This document shows positions 24,573 to 37,745 of a stretch of 64,000 nucleotides of DNA, in pieces; position 1 is the stretch's first letter; the number at the start of each line of letters is the position of its first letter. The translations under genes were made by a program, and so were the position numbers. The notes beneath the pieces were generated by a model, which worked only from the letters and a program-made list of their open reading frames with translations, did no database searches and was not told the origin of the DNA. The DNA comes from Sclerurus mexicanus (Eukaryota; Chordata; Aves; Passeriformes; Furnariidae), in assembly GCA_013396755.1 (NCBI GenBank), contig VWZF01005177.1, positions 846,643 to 910,642 on the forward strand, read 5' to 3'.

Positions 24573-24995
24573 CATAAATCACAGTACAGTTGAGGCTGGA
24601 GGTCTTTTAATCCAACCCCCTTGCCCAGAGACAGTCAGCTAGACAAGGTTATACAGGCCTGCGTACTGTAAATTTAAACTGTTAAGTTTTGAGTATCACC
24701 ACAGTTGGAAACTCCACGACCTCTCTGGTGAACCTGCTCCAGTGTTTGGCAGTCACAGTAAAGAAGGGTTTTCTTGTGTTCTGATGATGTTTCCTGTTTA
24801 CTTTTGTTGTTGTTGTTGTTGTTATTTTTGCCCAGCACAACTTTTCCTGTCAGTGGACACTACCAAAAAGTGTCTGGCTCCCACTTACAGGGGTTTATGT
24901 ACTTTCTCTCCAGCCATCTCATCTCCAGGCTGAACAGTCCCAGCTGTCTCAGCCTCTCTTCTTATAAAAGATGCTCCAGTACTTTAAGAAGAGAT
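24573..24995 (-). mobile_element. CR1 LINE 3' region, minus orientation
   Basis: Typical reverse-oriented CR1 words appear in order: ATCACAGTACAGTTGAGGCTGG at the 3' end, CTTTTAATCCAACCCCCTTG, CTCCACGACCTCTCTGGTGA, CCTGCTCCAGTGTTTGGCAG, TCACAGTAAAGAAGGGTTTTC and, at the 5' end, CTCCAGGCTGAACAGTCCC then TCTCAGCCTCTCTTC and GATGCTCCAGTACTTTAAG. This covers the end of ORF2 and the 3' UTR. A (GTT)n run has grown inside it. Short open frames at 24742-25010 are translations of this repeat, not genes. Confidence 0.9.
24804..24823. repeat. (GTT)n microsatellite in CR1
   Basis: About six perfect TTG units inside the CR1 fragment, in a part of the element that normally has no such run, so it arose after insertion. 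Confidence 0.9.
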
Positions 24996-27879
24996 GACGG
25001 AGAGAGATGATATCTCAATATTAGTAGTAGAAGAGCTGGATGCTGTAGTTGTTTATTTGTTTTAAAAGATTCATTGAAAAGTCTTTTTCTTTCCAGTACT
25101 ATGGATTGAAGATCCCAAATGAAGCTTCAGCTTGCTGCTTGTGTATGCTGCTCTACTTACTGTATTCTAATCAACATTTTTCCTCTGCCCATATTCATGC
25201 TCCTAGTAAGTGATTAAATGTTTTCAACAAAATATAGAGTGTATTTGTGTGTACTTTTTTTTTTTTAGTAGATCTGAATCACGTTAGCTGCATTTTTGGC
25301 AAACTTCATTCACTTCATCTTCTTGGCATTTCATTATATTTTGTGATCACAAAGTGAACTCTCCAGCAACAAAGCGAAACACAACTCTTTGAAATAAATG
25401 TTGTCATTAACAAGCCATGCCAGGCGCAGTGACAGATTTGCAGCTGTAATGAATAACATTTCCCACAAAGTTCTGTCTGACAGAAGAGCTGTGACATTAC
25501 TGCAGGCAACAGTGATGGAAACTAAAAGATTGATTGATTGATGCAAGTAGATAATTGAAACCTCAGTATTGTCACATGAATGTCAACCCAACAACGAAGT
25601 TACCATTGTACAATAACATTTATCATGCAACAGCCTCTCCATGAATAACACACACACACAGAAAACATGGAATATTTCTTCATGAACATGAGTTACTGCT
25701 AATTTATCATAACTAGCTTAATCATAAGATTAATTCTTAGTTTCTAAAAAAAAAAAATTAATTCAGTTACTTATGGCATCTTAAGCTTCCAGCTTCAGTT
25801 CAGAGTTTTTGACAAAAGACAAGAATACTTAGTAGGAAGTACAGATGAGCAGCACTGGACCTTTGACATGGTAAGTGATAGCATCATTGTCATGTCTGAA
25901 GTTAGATGTAATAATCCATATTTACTCCTGTCTAGATAAGTCGGTGACTGTCAGAGGTTCTGGGATTCCAGAATTTATGACTAATTAGTCCTTATGAAAA
26001 ATGCTTCTCAATTATTGAAAGCATCTCAATTATTGGATGATGGTTTCATTATTTATTTCAATGGATCTCAGAACACCCTTGAATTTTGGGTCATAGCTGG
26101 AATTAACTTAGATTACAAAATCATATTTAGACTTTTCTGTTAGGATACTTAGAATAGTTCATTATTATTTTTTTCATAATTCCATTAAAACTCACAATAG
26201 ACATCTCCTCATTTAAGATAATTTTTCCTTTTTCACAGCTACCATTACAGAATGTCTTTATTATATGGCTTTCTCTTCAGAAAATTTACAAACCTAGTAA
26301 CATCTAATATACCTCTTTCTTAGAATGACAGGTGTAAAATGGATCCATGTGAAGCCATTGGAATTAGTAGAATCATATGGATTTAGAACACTGTACAGTA
26401 ATTTACATGTCCACCTAATCTTAACAAATGACTGATGAAAAATGCAATGATTTTACAAAAAGAGCAGTGTATATGGTATTAGCAAATTATCACATAGCAG
26501 CAGATCTAATGTAGAAAAAGTCACTGATAGAAATACCAAGTAAAAAGGACAGAAGCCATGCCTGTAAATCAGAAATAAATTAAAAAGAAACTGTATTTCA
26601 TTTTTTCTGATACTTTTACTGAAAAACTTTTAGTTAATACTAAGAAAAAAACCTAAAAATGCCAACCTGTTATGGTTTTATACCAGAAACTAAACATAAT
26701 TCACCTAATAAAATCTGGCATGAAATAATATTCCAGAAAAGTTGTATAGATTTTCCTCTGCTACTGATGTTAAATGTAATATATTTTATTATTTGTCATG
26801 ATTCTATAATTTATTTACCACTATTCAGCACACAGGTCTGACAGGAACAGCCCATAAGATGGGTTAAATTGTCAGCCTCTGTTGAGAATCTGGCCTATCT
26901 TCTACTATTTTCATCTTTTACTGATTCTCTCTCTAGACATATTTTTCCTCAAGTTCCCCTCAGGCTTCTTTCAATCTCCTTAAGTTTTTTTTCTTTCTCT
27001 TCTCTCCGTGAGCTTTGTTTCAACTGTTCTGACAATCTGTGGACTGATTCACGCAGTTCTTAAGCATTCATCATGTTCTCAGAAGCAGCTTTGGTTGACT
27101 TCACCAGAGGCAGCACAATTTCGCCTGTGGTTATTCACTTTTCCTTGCGTCTCCTTTCCATTTTGTTTCATTGACTGGAAATTTGATTCAATCTTTTTCT
27201 GCTCTGGCCTGGCTTCCTTCATTCCTGCAATTCTTTTCTGCTGACTTTATCCTTTCTTGTTTTTCTGTCTCTCTTCTCTCCTACTGACGGAGTCAGAGAA
27301 AAGTACTGAGTTAAGAAGCAGCCTTTGTTTGGGTGGGACCTCTAAAAGACAGAGACAAATACTGCCTGGGCTCAGGGAGGATTTAGGACCCATAGAGAAA
27401 TTTTCTTCAATGAATTTTCTTTCTTCCTGACTTTAATAGCAGATCAGCCATTAAAATACTCAATAAAATGTTCAGTGTGCTTGATTTTTGTAAGGATTTT
27501 TTAATTCCTATGCTTGTTTTGGCTCACTTTTATTACAGACAGGAAGTTACAAGTAGGGAGTTACATCTCTATGCTCTTTGACTCTGTTTAGACTTCATTT
27601 CATTTACTATATTTTAGTTCATACTCAAAAAACCTATCTAAACTTAATACAGATTTTAATGTTAGGAAACTAAAGATCCTAACTGAATTTATTGTGTGTT
27701 GTTTTTTGGTTTTTTTTATAAAGTAAGCTTTCTTGTTTTGTCAAATATTCATTTAACTATTTGATACTCATCAATTTTTCTGAAGTTCCTATATATCAGA
27801 AAACTGTCAGAAATTTGTTTTATGAACAATCTATTTGAATTAATTCAGAATAAACCTTGTAACAGGATCAAGGTGCTAC
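24996..27879. other. Non-coding DNA, one conserved-looking patch
   Basis: No gene or transposon recognised. About 25340-25530 is even-textured and repeat-free, and both reverse frames stay open for more than 60 codons; it may be a conserved non-coding element or a chance frame. Minor items are ATTGATTGATTG at about 25529-25540 and an ACACACACAC run near 25650. A pyrimidine-rich zone with many CTT/TCT words spans about 26900-27290. Confidence 0.45.
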
Positions 27880-28230
27880 TGCAGGGCTCAGTCCCAGCTG
27901 GCTTTCATCCTTCACTGGGCACAGCTCCTTGTCTGGTCTTATTCTGCAGCTGCAAATCTGCAGGTGAAGCAGCAGCCATCCTCCTGGCACTATGAGGTCC
28001 CAGCCTTGACCACTGTGGGTGTCTCCATTTTCCATACCAATAAGCACAGACTATCTTCTTCTTCAGTACAGCTGGGGATTCAGACTCCTGATGCTTCAGG
28101 GTCTCACAGGAGATCCATCTGCTCTCTTTGTCCTCATCTCTGGTGTTGCATAGTGTGACCTCTTCCCACAGTTTCTTTACCTGGTGGCAGAGATCCCTCA
28201 CCAGCAGTATTCAGTCACGCAAATCTGCAG
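27880..28230 (-). pseudogene. CR1 ORF1-like remnant
   Basis: An open frame of 98 codons (27905-28201, minus) resembles the charged, coiled-coil-like linker of avian CR1 ORF1 proteins, which precedes their GDSL-type esterase domain. The pattern RDLCHQVKKLWEEV, then a stretch equivalent to 'IREDE.EID', then a Q/E/P-rich part and finally ADLQLQNK, where the family usually has a similar L/Q/N motif, is in the right order. The frame ends at SEG before any esterase motif (GDSLL) would be reached; either a frameshift or truncation removes it. The block is GC-richer than its flanks. The match is from memory of the family pattern, so it is moderate; an unrelated chance frame is possible. Confidence 0.45.
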
Positions 28231-31200
28231 GGAAAGCAAAACAGATAGCAGCAGCTGAGGCACACCATGAAATGCTACGTGTTTTTCTCAGCAAAGGGTA
28301 AAAAACTTCCCTTGAACTCTCCTCTCCTCTATGGAGACTCATTAAATAGACTCATAGGATGTGCTGCGGAATATCCTGTCTCTGTGAGTGTATTTTAATC
28401 CCTTCATTTCTATGCAGAAGAGTCTTCAAATGGCAACAATATATGAAACTAAAAGCATGATTAGTAGTTTATATTTTTAAATAGGAGAATGCAAGTGAAA
28501 AAGTATAATTCTACACAATTGCAATGAGACACTTATAAATAACAAATTTTAATGCATAGCGGAATAGACATTGAAAAGCTCAATTCATAATGTGTTCCTA
28601 TAAAAGAAGCAAACTGTGAAAAGGTGAGGGTAAGAAGCTCTTCTCTTTGCCTTCCTGCAAAGAGGCTGGTTTGGCCTCAAGTCTTTGTATTTTCTTTACA
28701 TTTCAAGTGACTACCCAAATCTTCCACCATCTGTTCACTGCCAGCTCTCAAACTGGTAAAAAGCAGCCAGCTTTCCTAGAACTAAACTATATAATGCCAA
28801 ATGCCATATGAGACATAAAGGTCCTTTATAAAAAAATGTAATGTTATATACCAAATGAAGTAATAAAATAAATAAAAAATATATAAACTTCTCTGCCAGA
28901 AATTAACTCTTAATGCCATTAAAGTAATGAGGCATAAGGTCAAAGGAAAGGAAACAGGATTTTAAATTAGTATTTTCACTGTGGTGATGGAACCACTGCT
29001 GAGACCCCTAATCCGTTCATGCTGACAGACCCATTATCTGCAATTATTATTTATTCAAGTGTAAACCTCCATTATGCATGGAGTTGTTGCTACTGCAATA
29101 AAAATTTTTAAAAGCCCTGTACTGTAAGTAGCAACTGACTTCAGCAAGCTGCAGGGACCTACTGTAAAAAAATCCTTCCATTTTCAATCATAACTTGGGT
29201 CTCATTTGAGTAAACAAAAGTAAAATATTTGAAGTCTCTGCCTGAATCACAAATTTGCACCAGGGTTTAGAGTCAAAGTTTACTTACATTTATCGTCTAC
29301 AACTATATTCATGTATGCATATAATGTGTCTTCTGTAATATGTAATCTCATGTGAAGCTCATTTTTGAAAAGCCTTAAACAAAGATGGATGTTGTGTTCT
29401 GTAGTAGGCACAATATTTTTGAGTTTTTTGTTGAGAAGTGCTGGTTCTGCTGGCTTCCATCTCCCACAGAGAAGACAAACAGTTGCAGATTGTGCCACTG
29501 GATGAAAGCAATGTTTCTTCAAATTTTCAGTAATCTGATTAATTTCCTGTCTTGACCCTAAAAAGATAATTGTCTAAAAATAGAATGAAGTCAAGCGGCT
29601 TATTTGCAAACGGGAGAGACTGAAGAAATTTGCTTTCAACAAAATCATTGGCTAATGTATCTAGACATACTGCCAAAAACTAGAAGATATATGAAATTAG
29701 AAATAAATTTTGTTTAAAAAGGGAGGCATCTTATTCTTGTCACACTACTGGTTATCTAAAGCATGTTGAGAAATGCTGATCTGGAAGTCTTTTCAGTTCT
29801 GCTGTAAACACTAGAAGTGAATCAGTTGCCCATTGCAGGGACGGGATAGAGACTTCACTGTGGCTTCACTGTGGCTCACACAGTAGGATGAGCTGATAGG
29901 TGCTGGCAAGGGCTACAAAAAAACTGGATAGTACTGGACAAAAACATGAAAATTAAAACAGAAGTTGGAGAATTAGAACAAAAAGGGAAGATAGCGATGG
30001 CTGCACTCTGATCTATGCCACACAGGCCTGTGATTTCTCCTTTTTTCTCTAGAGACAGGATGTTTAAATGCTGTAACATGTTGCATCCATATGAATGCTC
30101 TGACATACATCACATAGCACAGATATGTCCTATGAAGTCACTTCAATACTTATGATGTGGTCATCCAGGTGGAAACATTTTGTTAAAGAAACCAGAGTAC
30201 ATTATCAACATTTTACAGTTGCTCCTCCAAGACTTGGCTAGTAATACAGAGAGAGCTCTGAACCTCTAACTTACCCAGGTTAAGCCAAGCCACTTTTTTT
30301 ATTCCAGAAGAAAAAGGGCAAATGCTGCTTTTGGTTGTTTTTGTGTCTGAGGCCTTTGTTACATATGGGACATGTTTATACAAGGACCTGTAAGGGTCCA
30401 GAGTGGATATCATAGCTCAAGAATGACAGCATGGAGACAGCAAAGGAACTTTTCTAGAAACTCATTCTGGTAATGATCATAAGACTTCATAATTTTTTCA
30501 GAAAGCTACAATAATTATTTTTTAAAATAAAAACAACCCGCATTATATCATTGTACACATCAAGATGATTTAGCTAAACTGGAAGAACTAAGAAGCTTAT
30601 GTTAACTTTCTCATTTCTAACTTCATTCCTGTGAAACAAACACTGATAAGAAAATGATGTATAGAATATAGAAGTATAGAGTTGTTACCAGCACTAAACA
30701 GTTATAGATATAATAATTGAAAATCTAAAAAAAAAAAAAAAAGAGGTCTTTCAAGGTGTAAAATAGACATAGAGAGAGAAATGTAAACAATGTCAGGAAA
30801 AAACCCTGATATGTAGCTTATACAGCTTTTGTTCTCATGATGAGTACTCCCCACTACATTTAATATTTCTCAAATCTATCACAGAAACATTATTGCATTT
30901 TTAAATCAAAAGCCAAATCCTACAATAACCTATTAGATATAGACTTCCTCTCTGATACCAGAGAGGTCATATCTGAGCAGAAGTCTAGTTCATATCATGG
31001 CCATTGTGCAAAGACATATTGCATCAAAATTAATATACAGGTAAAAGGATTATAAGGAAATCTGGAAAAGTAATAAACTGAAGAAATAATGCTCCCTTTT
31101 CAAAATTCCAGCTTTATGATACAAAGCTTGTAACTTTACAATCTGAAGACACATTCTTGTCTGACTTTTGTCTCATTGAGTCTGCATGAAGGGTGAGGAT

Positions 31201-34200
31201 GCCAAGAGTGAGACCATCTCCTAATTCTCATTCCTTGTGCCCAGCATAGTGGTAGCATCAGCAGCAAGACCTCTTTTGGTCTCAGTGAGGCACAAAGGCA
31301 CCACAGTAAGGAAGATGGCAGTCACGCACAAGATACATACAAAGGTTGTCCCATGGGTAGATGCAGTGGAAGGATGATGTGGGCTCCATGCAAATGGTGT
31401 CTCTAAAGATCTTAATCTACATATGTTGAGAAGTCTCATCTGGGCAGCTTACAACTTAGTCATATGCAGGCATGTTTTCACCAACTCAACACAAACTCGA
31501 TCCAAGAGTGCAAGGCACTCAATTTCCTCTGTCACATGCAAATACATTGGAGTCACCAAAGATTTTCAATGAAACAAGTAAGAATAATTTAACAAGCAAA
31601 GCAACATACTCTTTTCTAATCATACTTTAAAAACCCCAATGACTGAGTTTTTGTGGAACCAATTCCAAAAATCTCTGTTCTGAACTGATATCAATCATGG
31701 AGGATTTCAACCTGGATTTAAATCTAAGTTTAGCAGAGTCAAAGTAAAGTAAACATAGGGCTTTACACTGTAAAGCATCAAGCAGCCTGAATAGGCTGAA
31801 TTGCTGTTTCCTCTGTCAAAAACATATTGTCAAAGTAAGAAACCAGAAGGAAATAACAAAGGTAATTAGATATCTTCCTATTTTTATATTTCTCAGACCT
31901 TCTTTTCTGAAATATATGGCCCTGAGTATGACAAAGGCATTTGAACTTAAATGTATATCTTTTAATTATTAATGTCACCTAGTAAAACTTCTTCATCATA
32001 CAAGGATAATGGACAGTGGAAATAGGCAGGCCATTGTTGTGCCATTCAGTATGATGGGTCTAAGCATGATCTCTATTTCATTGGTGTAGATCTGAATATA
32101 TCACATTCATCTCCCAAGCACCTTTTCTGCTGAGCAAATTGCTTGCACTGTCTTCTCTCTGGAAGAAAAGCCATTGCTATAGTAGCCACACTGACATGAG
32201 ATATCATTTTAAAGAGAAATAGGCTGTATAGTAGGTGCACTTTGATTTGCTCAGTTTCATTTTTCTTACTTTTTCAGATGTTAAAGGCATTGCTGGGTAT
32301 GTTAGATGTAAACCATTCACATAAAGGAATATGAAATTCAGTTCTTTTGGGGACAATGAGATATGATTTCACAATTCTTTAAGCAATGTCTAAAAGGTCA
32401 AGCAAGTGTGACAATTGTAACGTTAAGGCTTAAGAAATGGGAATAACATCAGTAGCCAAATGGAAAACCTGCAAAAAGAGAAAAAAACATAGGTAATTTA
32501 TAAAATAAATGTGATATCTGCTAGATCGGCTGAGTAATTTATACATGCATTCTGTGAAAATCCAGCATAATCAATCTGTGAACTTCAAAATTCTTTTTAA
32601 AAATAATTTCTGAAATTTTTTTTTAGTAGATTTGCATTCTATGCCTTGCCCATTTCCCTTTCTTTATTGAATTGGGCAGTACAGAAATATGTTGTTATAC
32701 TGCAGAAATACAATATAACATTTCAGAATATTAATTTCTTACAGAATAAACAGACCAAAACTAAAGCAATGACAGGTTTGATAACAAATAAGTATGTGGC
32801 TTTCATATTTATACATTTCTTTTTTAAAGTCTTTTCTCTCTCCCATCATCTCTTTCATTCACCATCACCACTTGGCTATTTCCCTATCAATCAAAACCTT
32901 TGTATTGGCTTTGGTTTGGAGCTTTTCTTTTTTTTTTTTTGTAGTGTGGTTTGATCTTCCATCTGAAGAAATAGTCATGTTAACTCATGTCATCTGCTGC
33001 TAGATTTGTCTCAAATATATTGTAGGAAGAAAGAAAACAAAACCTCATATTTCAAGGACTTAATATTTTAGTGATTTTATTCTCACAGTGTAAACTGGAA
33101 ATATTAACTTCTTAGGGAGCTGATTCCTCAAAGTAGTCATTTATTATTTGCACACCTATGATTTGTAGTGCCTTTGTATATCCACTGCACTTTTATTACC
33201 AGTCATTCTCAGACAACAGCTTTTTCAAAGTGCTCTAAAGAAGTATATTGGTTTCTGAAACAAGGTCAGATGAAGAAACTGAGCGATCAAACCTGGCCAA
33301 GATATTTTCCAAATTTACCAACACTGAAGTACATGCAACTCCAAATCCAGTTAGAGGCTCCTGTAGATGCTACTTATGAAAAAAAGGGTGTCATTAGTCT
33401 GTGATAAGAGGTAAGTGAGCTGAGTGATACCCTAGGTGGTGCTTTTTTCACAGTTAAAAAAAATTTAGTATCTGCCTTTCCCTGTGCAAGTGTTTCATTG
33501 CCTAGAAGAACTTGAGCCCCAGATGTCTTCAGGAACAGTTCTCCCAATAGCCACTGCTACACACCTGGATGCTGGAGGGGCTGTGAAACTTCAGCTTTGC
33601 CTTCATCTGTTTGTCACCTCATCCATATATCTTGCCATAGCCCAAAACTCTGAAAAAGCAGCAGCATGGTCTGTGTATCCTTTTAAACTTCTTGGTCAGC
33701 TCATCTTCGAGGCAACTTGAAGTTTTCACAGCCTCTGCAGCTCTATCAGGGGAGTGGGCCTAGGGTGAACATTTCCCCCTCTCTCTTGAGAAAATGATAA
33801 AACTGCTGAAACTAAATTTCTTTCCACACCAATGGCCCAGAATGCCTGACAGCAAGAGAAAAGGGTGAAGCAACTCTTTGGAAGTAACCTAACAGAGCTG
33901 TTCCTGAAGATCTGGAAAATGTTTCTTTTCTAAACATGGAAAAGCAACATGAAAAAAGTTTCGTTTCCGAACATTGTAGACCAAAGGACAAAATCATTTC
34001 ACATCACTGATATTTCATGGGACTGCCCTGATAATAAACATTCTGACAACCTTCATAGTCTGGTTACCTTGATTATACATTTCATCTATGCAGCTTATAG
34101 AGAGGTGACTAAAAGCTACAAATCTTGTAGAGCAACAAAAAACAAAAACAAAACAAGTGTATGATTATGTGAGCTAAATACTGCTTGGCAAGTATTTGAC

Positions 34201-37200
34201 TGACTGATACTAATCCTCTAGCTGGAATCAGATAGCTTCTTTGAAGGAAAACACTCAGTTTGCCTGTCACCCTGTTTTATTCCCTTTCTCTACTTTTCTC
34301 TCATTTGTTCCCATTAATTGAAGGAATAGAAGTTGCAACACAGTTGCGTAATGCCTGGAACAAAAAATGGGGAAAAAATCAATTAAATTTTTTATTCTTT
34401 CCGTTTTTCCCTGAGAGAGAACAAGAAAGCCCTACAGGTAACTTCTTTTTGAACTAATAGAAGCAGAGATATAAAACCTTAGTTAACACGTAGAGAGAAA
34501 ATTACTCTCTCCTCTTAGAAAGTATGGAAATACTACTGAATATTCTTAAGTAGCCCATCGGGAAGCATCATCTATTTTAAGAGAGTACTGTCTCATAAGC
34601 TTTTACTTTTTGAAATTCTCCATTAAATTAGGTCTCTCTCCCTTACTGCAAGTCATGCAGCACTTGTCACCTAATACTGAATAATTTTGTCCTGTTACAT
34701 GTTTTGTCATTTAGAATTATGTTCTGCTATGATCTGTGTTAGTTTCTGCAAGAAACTACTATACTAAATTGCTGCTATGATACAGTCCCTTGCTAAATGA
34801 AGGTCAAGAAGAGACTCATTTGCTTTTTCAAAATTACTCTGCTCTTCCTTTCCACATTGATTCTGTGAAGGGTTTCCAATTGCATCCTCCTATCGTGGGA
34901 TAAGTGTGGTGGATGACAGAGCCCTGCTTTGGAGGTATCCTCTGGATTAGTGGGTCTTCATCAGTGTAACTAGGACATTGTTTTCTGTGGTATAGTTCAG
35001 ATGCATCATAATATAAAGCAAAATCATTCTTACAAGTCAGTTTCTTATTTTCTCTAATTTCTTATTTATGTTTTTTAAAACTGTCCTTGGAAGAGGAAGA
35101 ATGAATGGCAGAGAGGTGAAAGTGGTATTTCTTAGGCAATCATTCAAGACACTGCAGTGAAACAATGAGCGCAAAAACATGGATCAAGGATCTGGCCCCA
35201 TAAACTTTACAGTATTTTGTATGAAATGCATTTCAGACTTTATAATAGTAAAGGCTCTTCTAATAAATATAAACAAAATTAACTTAGAGCAAACTAGCAG
35301 ATCAGGGATTGAGCTTTTGAGGCATTTTTTAAAATCATCTGTAAATTCATTTACTTTTTTGATGAAACTGACCAGGAAGGTGACTCTCAGGAACAGTGTT
35401 AATAACAGATACTTACTGCAAAGCCTTGGATTAGAGAAAATCTGCAGTGAAGCTCCCAAGTATTGTGGCTGTCAGGTTCTCAACAGCAATGGTTTTGCCT
35501 TCAGATCTTTTTGCATTACACCTCCACCACTTACTAATTTAGTCACTTTTCTGTGCTGCACTCTAATAACACCGTTAATATTAACCATTGTATTTCAAAA
35601 CATAGCAACTGCCTGAACAAAGCTCACCATACAGTTTCCACAGTGGTTTAAAATTTACAAATCAGTATTTGATAATAAATAGAGAATAATAAATGAAACA
35701 TTGGAGCAAGACAGCAAAAATTTGCAATTGAGTTCCACTTTTATGGTTCAGACAGTTGTTTCTCCCTGTGCAGAACTTAGTAAGAGTTTTACTTGTGAAA
35801 TAAAATTAAATCCAAAAGGTCTAATAGCATATATGAATGCGAAAGGAACCTTATCTCAAACTTTACAAATAAAGGAGACTAAAGCAGAAAATGGATCATT
35901 TGAACATGAAACAGAACTGTGTTGTAAGGAGAAGGCAAATAATAATAATATATATATATATCAAGGATTTTATATCTCTCATTAACTATTTAGTCTGAAA
36001 TCAAAACCCTTGCAGTAGCTTTTATTTTAAAATGTCATGTTATTTTCTAGATCAGTATTTCTCATTTACATTTGAGAAAAACACAGGAAAGGTAAATTGA
36101 GAATGCAGATGGTACAGAAAGTTGGTTGGTGGTCCTTTATCAACTGAAAAGTGAGTCTAAGCTTCCACAATTAACTGTTCAATCAAGTGAAACTCCTTTC
36201 ATGTGGTAAAATCCTTATAAATGCAAATCCTAATCATAAAATCAGACAGTAGGGGTGGCTGTCCCACAGAGAACTTTAAATACAGCTTTTAATAAATGCT
36301 ATATCCAAACTGCTAAAACCATAAGTCGCCGTGGTCTCCCCACTGGTCTGACAAAAAGAAATGGTCAACATAATGAATATTACAACAGAGATTTATTTCT
36401 ACATTTTGACAGTTTTGTTCACTTTTTCTCTCCAAAGACTGACCATACAACAAACAATTTTAGTGCTGAAATATTTTAGTCAGTAAACAGAGCAGTAAAG
36501 ACTAAGGATTTTTAGCTGCTCTGAAGTAAAGAAAATTTCTTAAGGCTAAAGGATTCATATACAAATCATAAAGATGATGTCATACAAGGATTTGAAAAGG
36601 AGAGGCTTGCCATTGTCACTGCCTGCTACTGAGACCAGGTCTGTGTGTAGCTGGTTCACTCTTAGCTACTTTTAGTTATTCTGACAACTAAGCTTCTGAT
36701 AACTAACCTATGAACCTGTTTTAGGGGCTAGTAAAACTATTTGTCTTTTGTATGGTGAGGTCCAAAGACCTCTTACATCTTGGAGGGATTCCCACCAAGT
36801 TATAAAGAATATTTCTGTGATAGATGGTCTCAAATGCCTTGAAGCTAGAAACCACCCAAAGGTAAACAGTGAAAATATATAATTGTTGCAATATAGAATT
36901 AGAATATGTTTTAAAAAATTTGTTACATGTATTTTAAAATAAATTTATTTACATCTATTTTTGTATATGAAATCTTATTTCTTTTTAGACAGCAGTTAAG
37001 AAGTGCTCCTAGGACTTCATATGCAAACATACTTTATGGCCTGGAGGTCTGTTGCTGTAACTGTGACTTGAAAAATCTAAGAACATAATAATGGGACAAG
37101 GGGAAAGGGTAAGAATGGTCTGGAGGAAAAAAAAACCAAAACAAAACACAACCAAATAACACAAACAAAACAACAAAAAAAATGTGGGTTGTTAGACATC

Positions 37201-37334
37201 ACAGGCATGCGTCCAATATATTTTCTTAGTAACTAGTGACACTTTAAATCATGGCAGATACTTTATTTCCTTTGGAAGATATTCTCTTCCACATTGCAAA
37301 TCTGATTAGATTTAGATCAAAACCTTGAAATTCA
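28231..37334. other. Long AT-rich non-coding stretch
   Basis: About 9 kb without a recognisable gene or well-defined transposon. Small items: a duplicated CTTCACTGTGG at about 29852-29875, an A16 run at 30727-30742, a T-rich run at about 32927-32941, AATAATAATATATATATATA near 35938-35958, and an A/C-rich simple tract at 37128-37180. Around 28960-29180 the sequence is repeat-free with TAATCC/AATTATT words and could be conserved. Frames up to 145 codons (35179-35616) have no recognisable domain. About 31200-31440 and 33480-33780 are somewhat GC-richer and may be decayed repeats. Confidence 0.5.
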
Positions 37335-37745
37335 CCTACATGCTCTTTCCCAATGAAGCAGCTGCACACAGCTGACGGGAGGTTCAATGGGCAAGCAGCA
37401 AAGCTGAGTCCTTGTCTCAGGGAGACACGGACACATGCGGAAGACGCTGACAAAGACTGCCAACCTAGACAAGCTTCCATCTCCAGCAGCACCCAGGCAC
37501 AAGGCTCACATAGAACAAGACCACAGCCAGTCAAGTCTCCTCCTCTTCAGCTCTCAGAGACTGAAGATCACTAGTGCAGGCACACGCACAGCACTCCCCA
37601 GGTTCACAGGCACCACTGACAGTCTCCACTGCCCACCTGACACCCTTGCCCTGATGCCAGCCCCTTGTATCACCCCGACAGGTCCCCAGCTGACTAGCTG
37701 AACCAGCTCAGAGCTCTCTGCAAACATCCCACTCTAACAGACATC
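37335..37745. other. GC-richer island, possible unclassified repeat
   Basis: About 400 bp clearly richer in G+C than the AT-rich surroundings, with several overlapping frames (37353-37574, 37435-37701 on plus, 37244-37534 on minus), as GC-rich DNA tends to give. It has many CAC/CAG/CCC words and few CpGs, so it is not a CpG island. I recognise no protein domain, LTR ends or CR1 words. It could be a decayed retroelement, an old pseudogene or an exon. I cannot choose between them. Confidence 0.35.

Noticed and set aside
24742..25010. Two plus frames with leucine or cysteine runs
   Set aside because: They translate the CR1 fragment and its GTT microsatellite.
31221..31439. 72-codon minus frame with a hydrophobic segment as a pseudogene
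   Set aside because: The hydrophobic stretch suggested a membrane protein remnant, but I recognise no family and no neighbouring exon.
35179..35616. 145-codon plus frame as a gene
   Set aside because: No recognisable domain, and the opposite strand is open over much of the same part. No splice or promoter context is visible.
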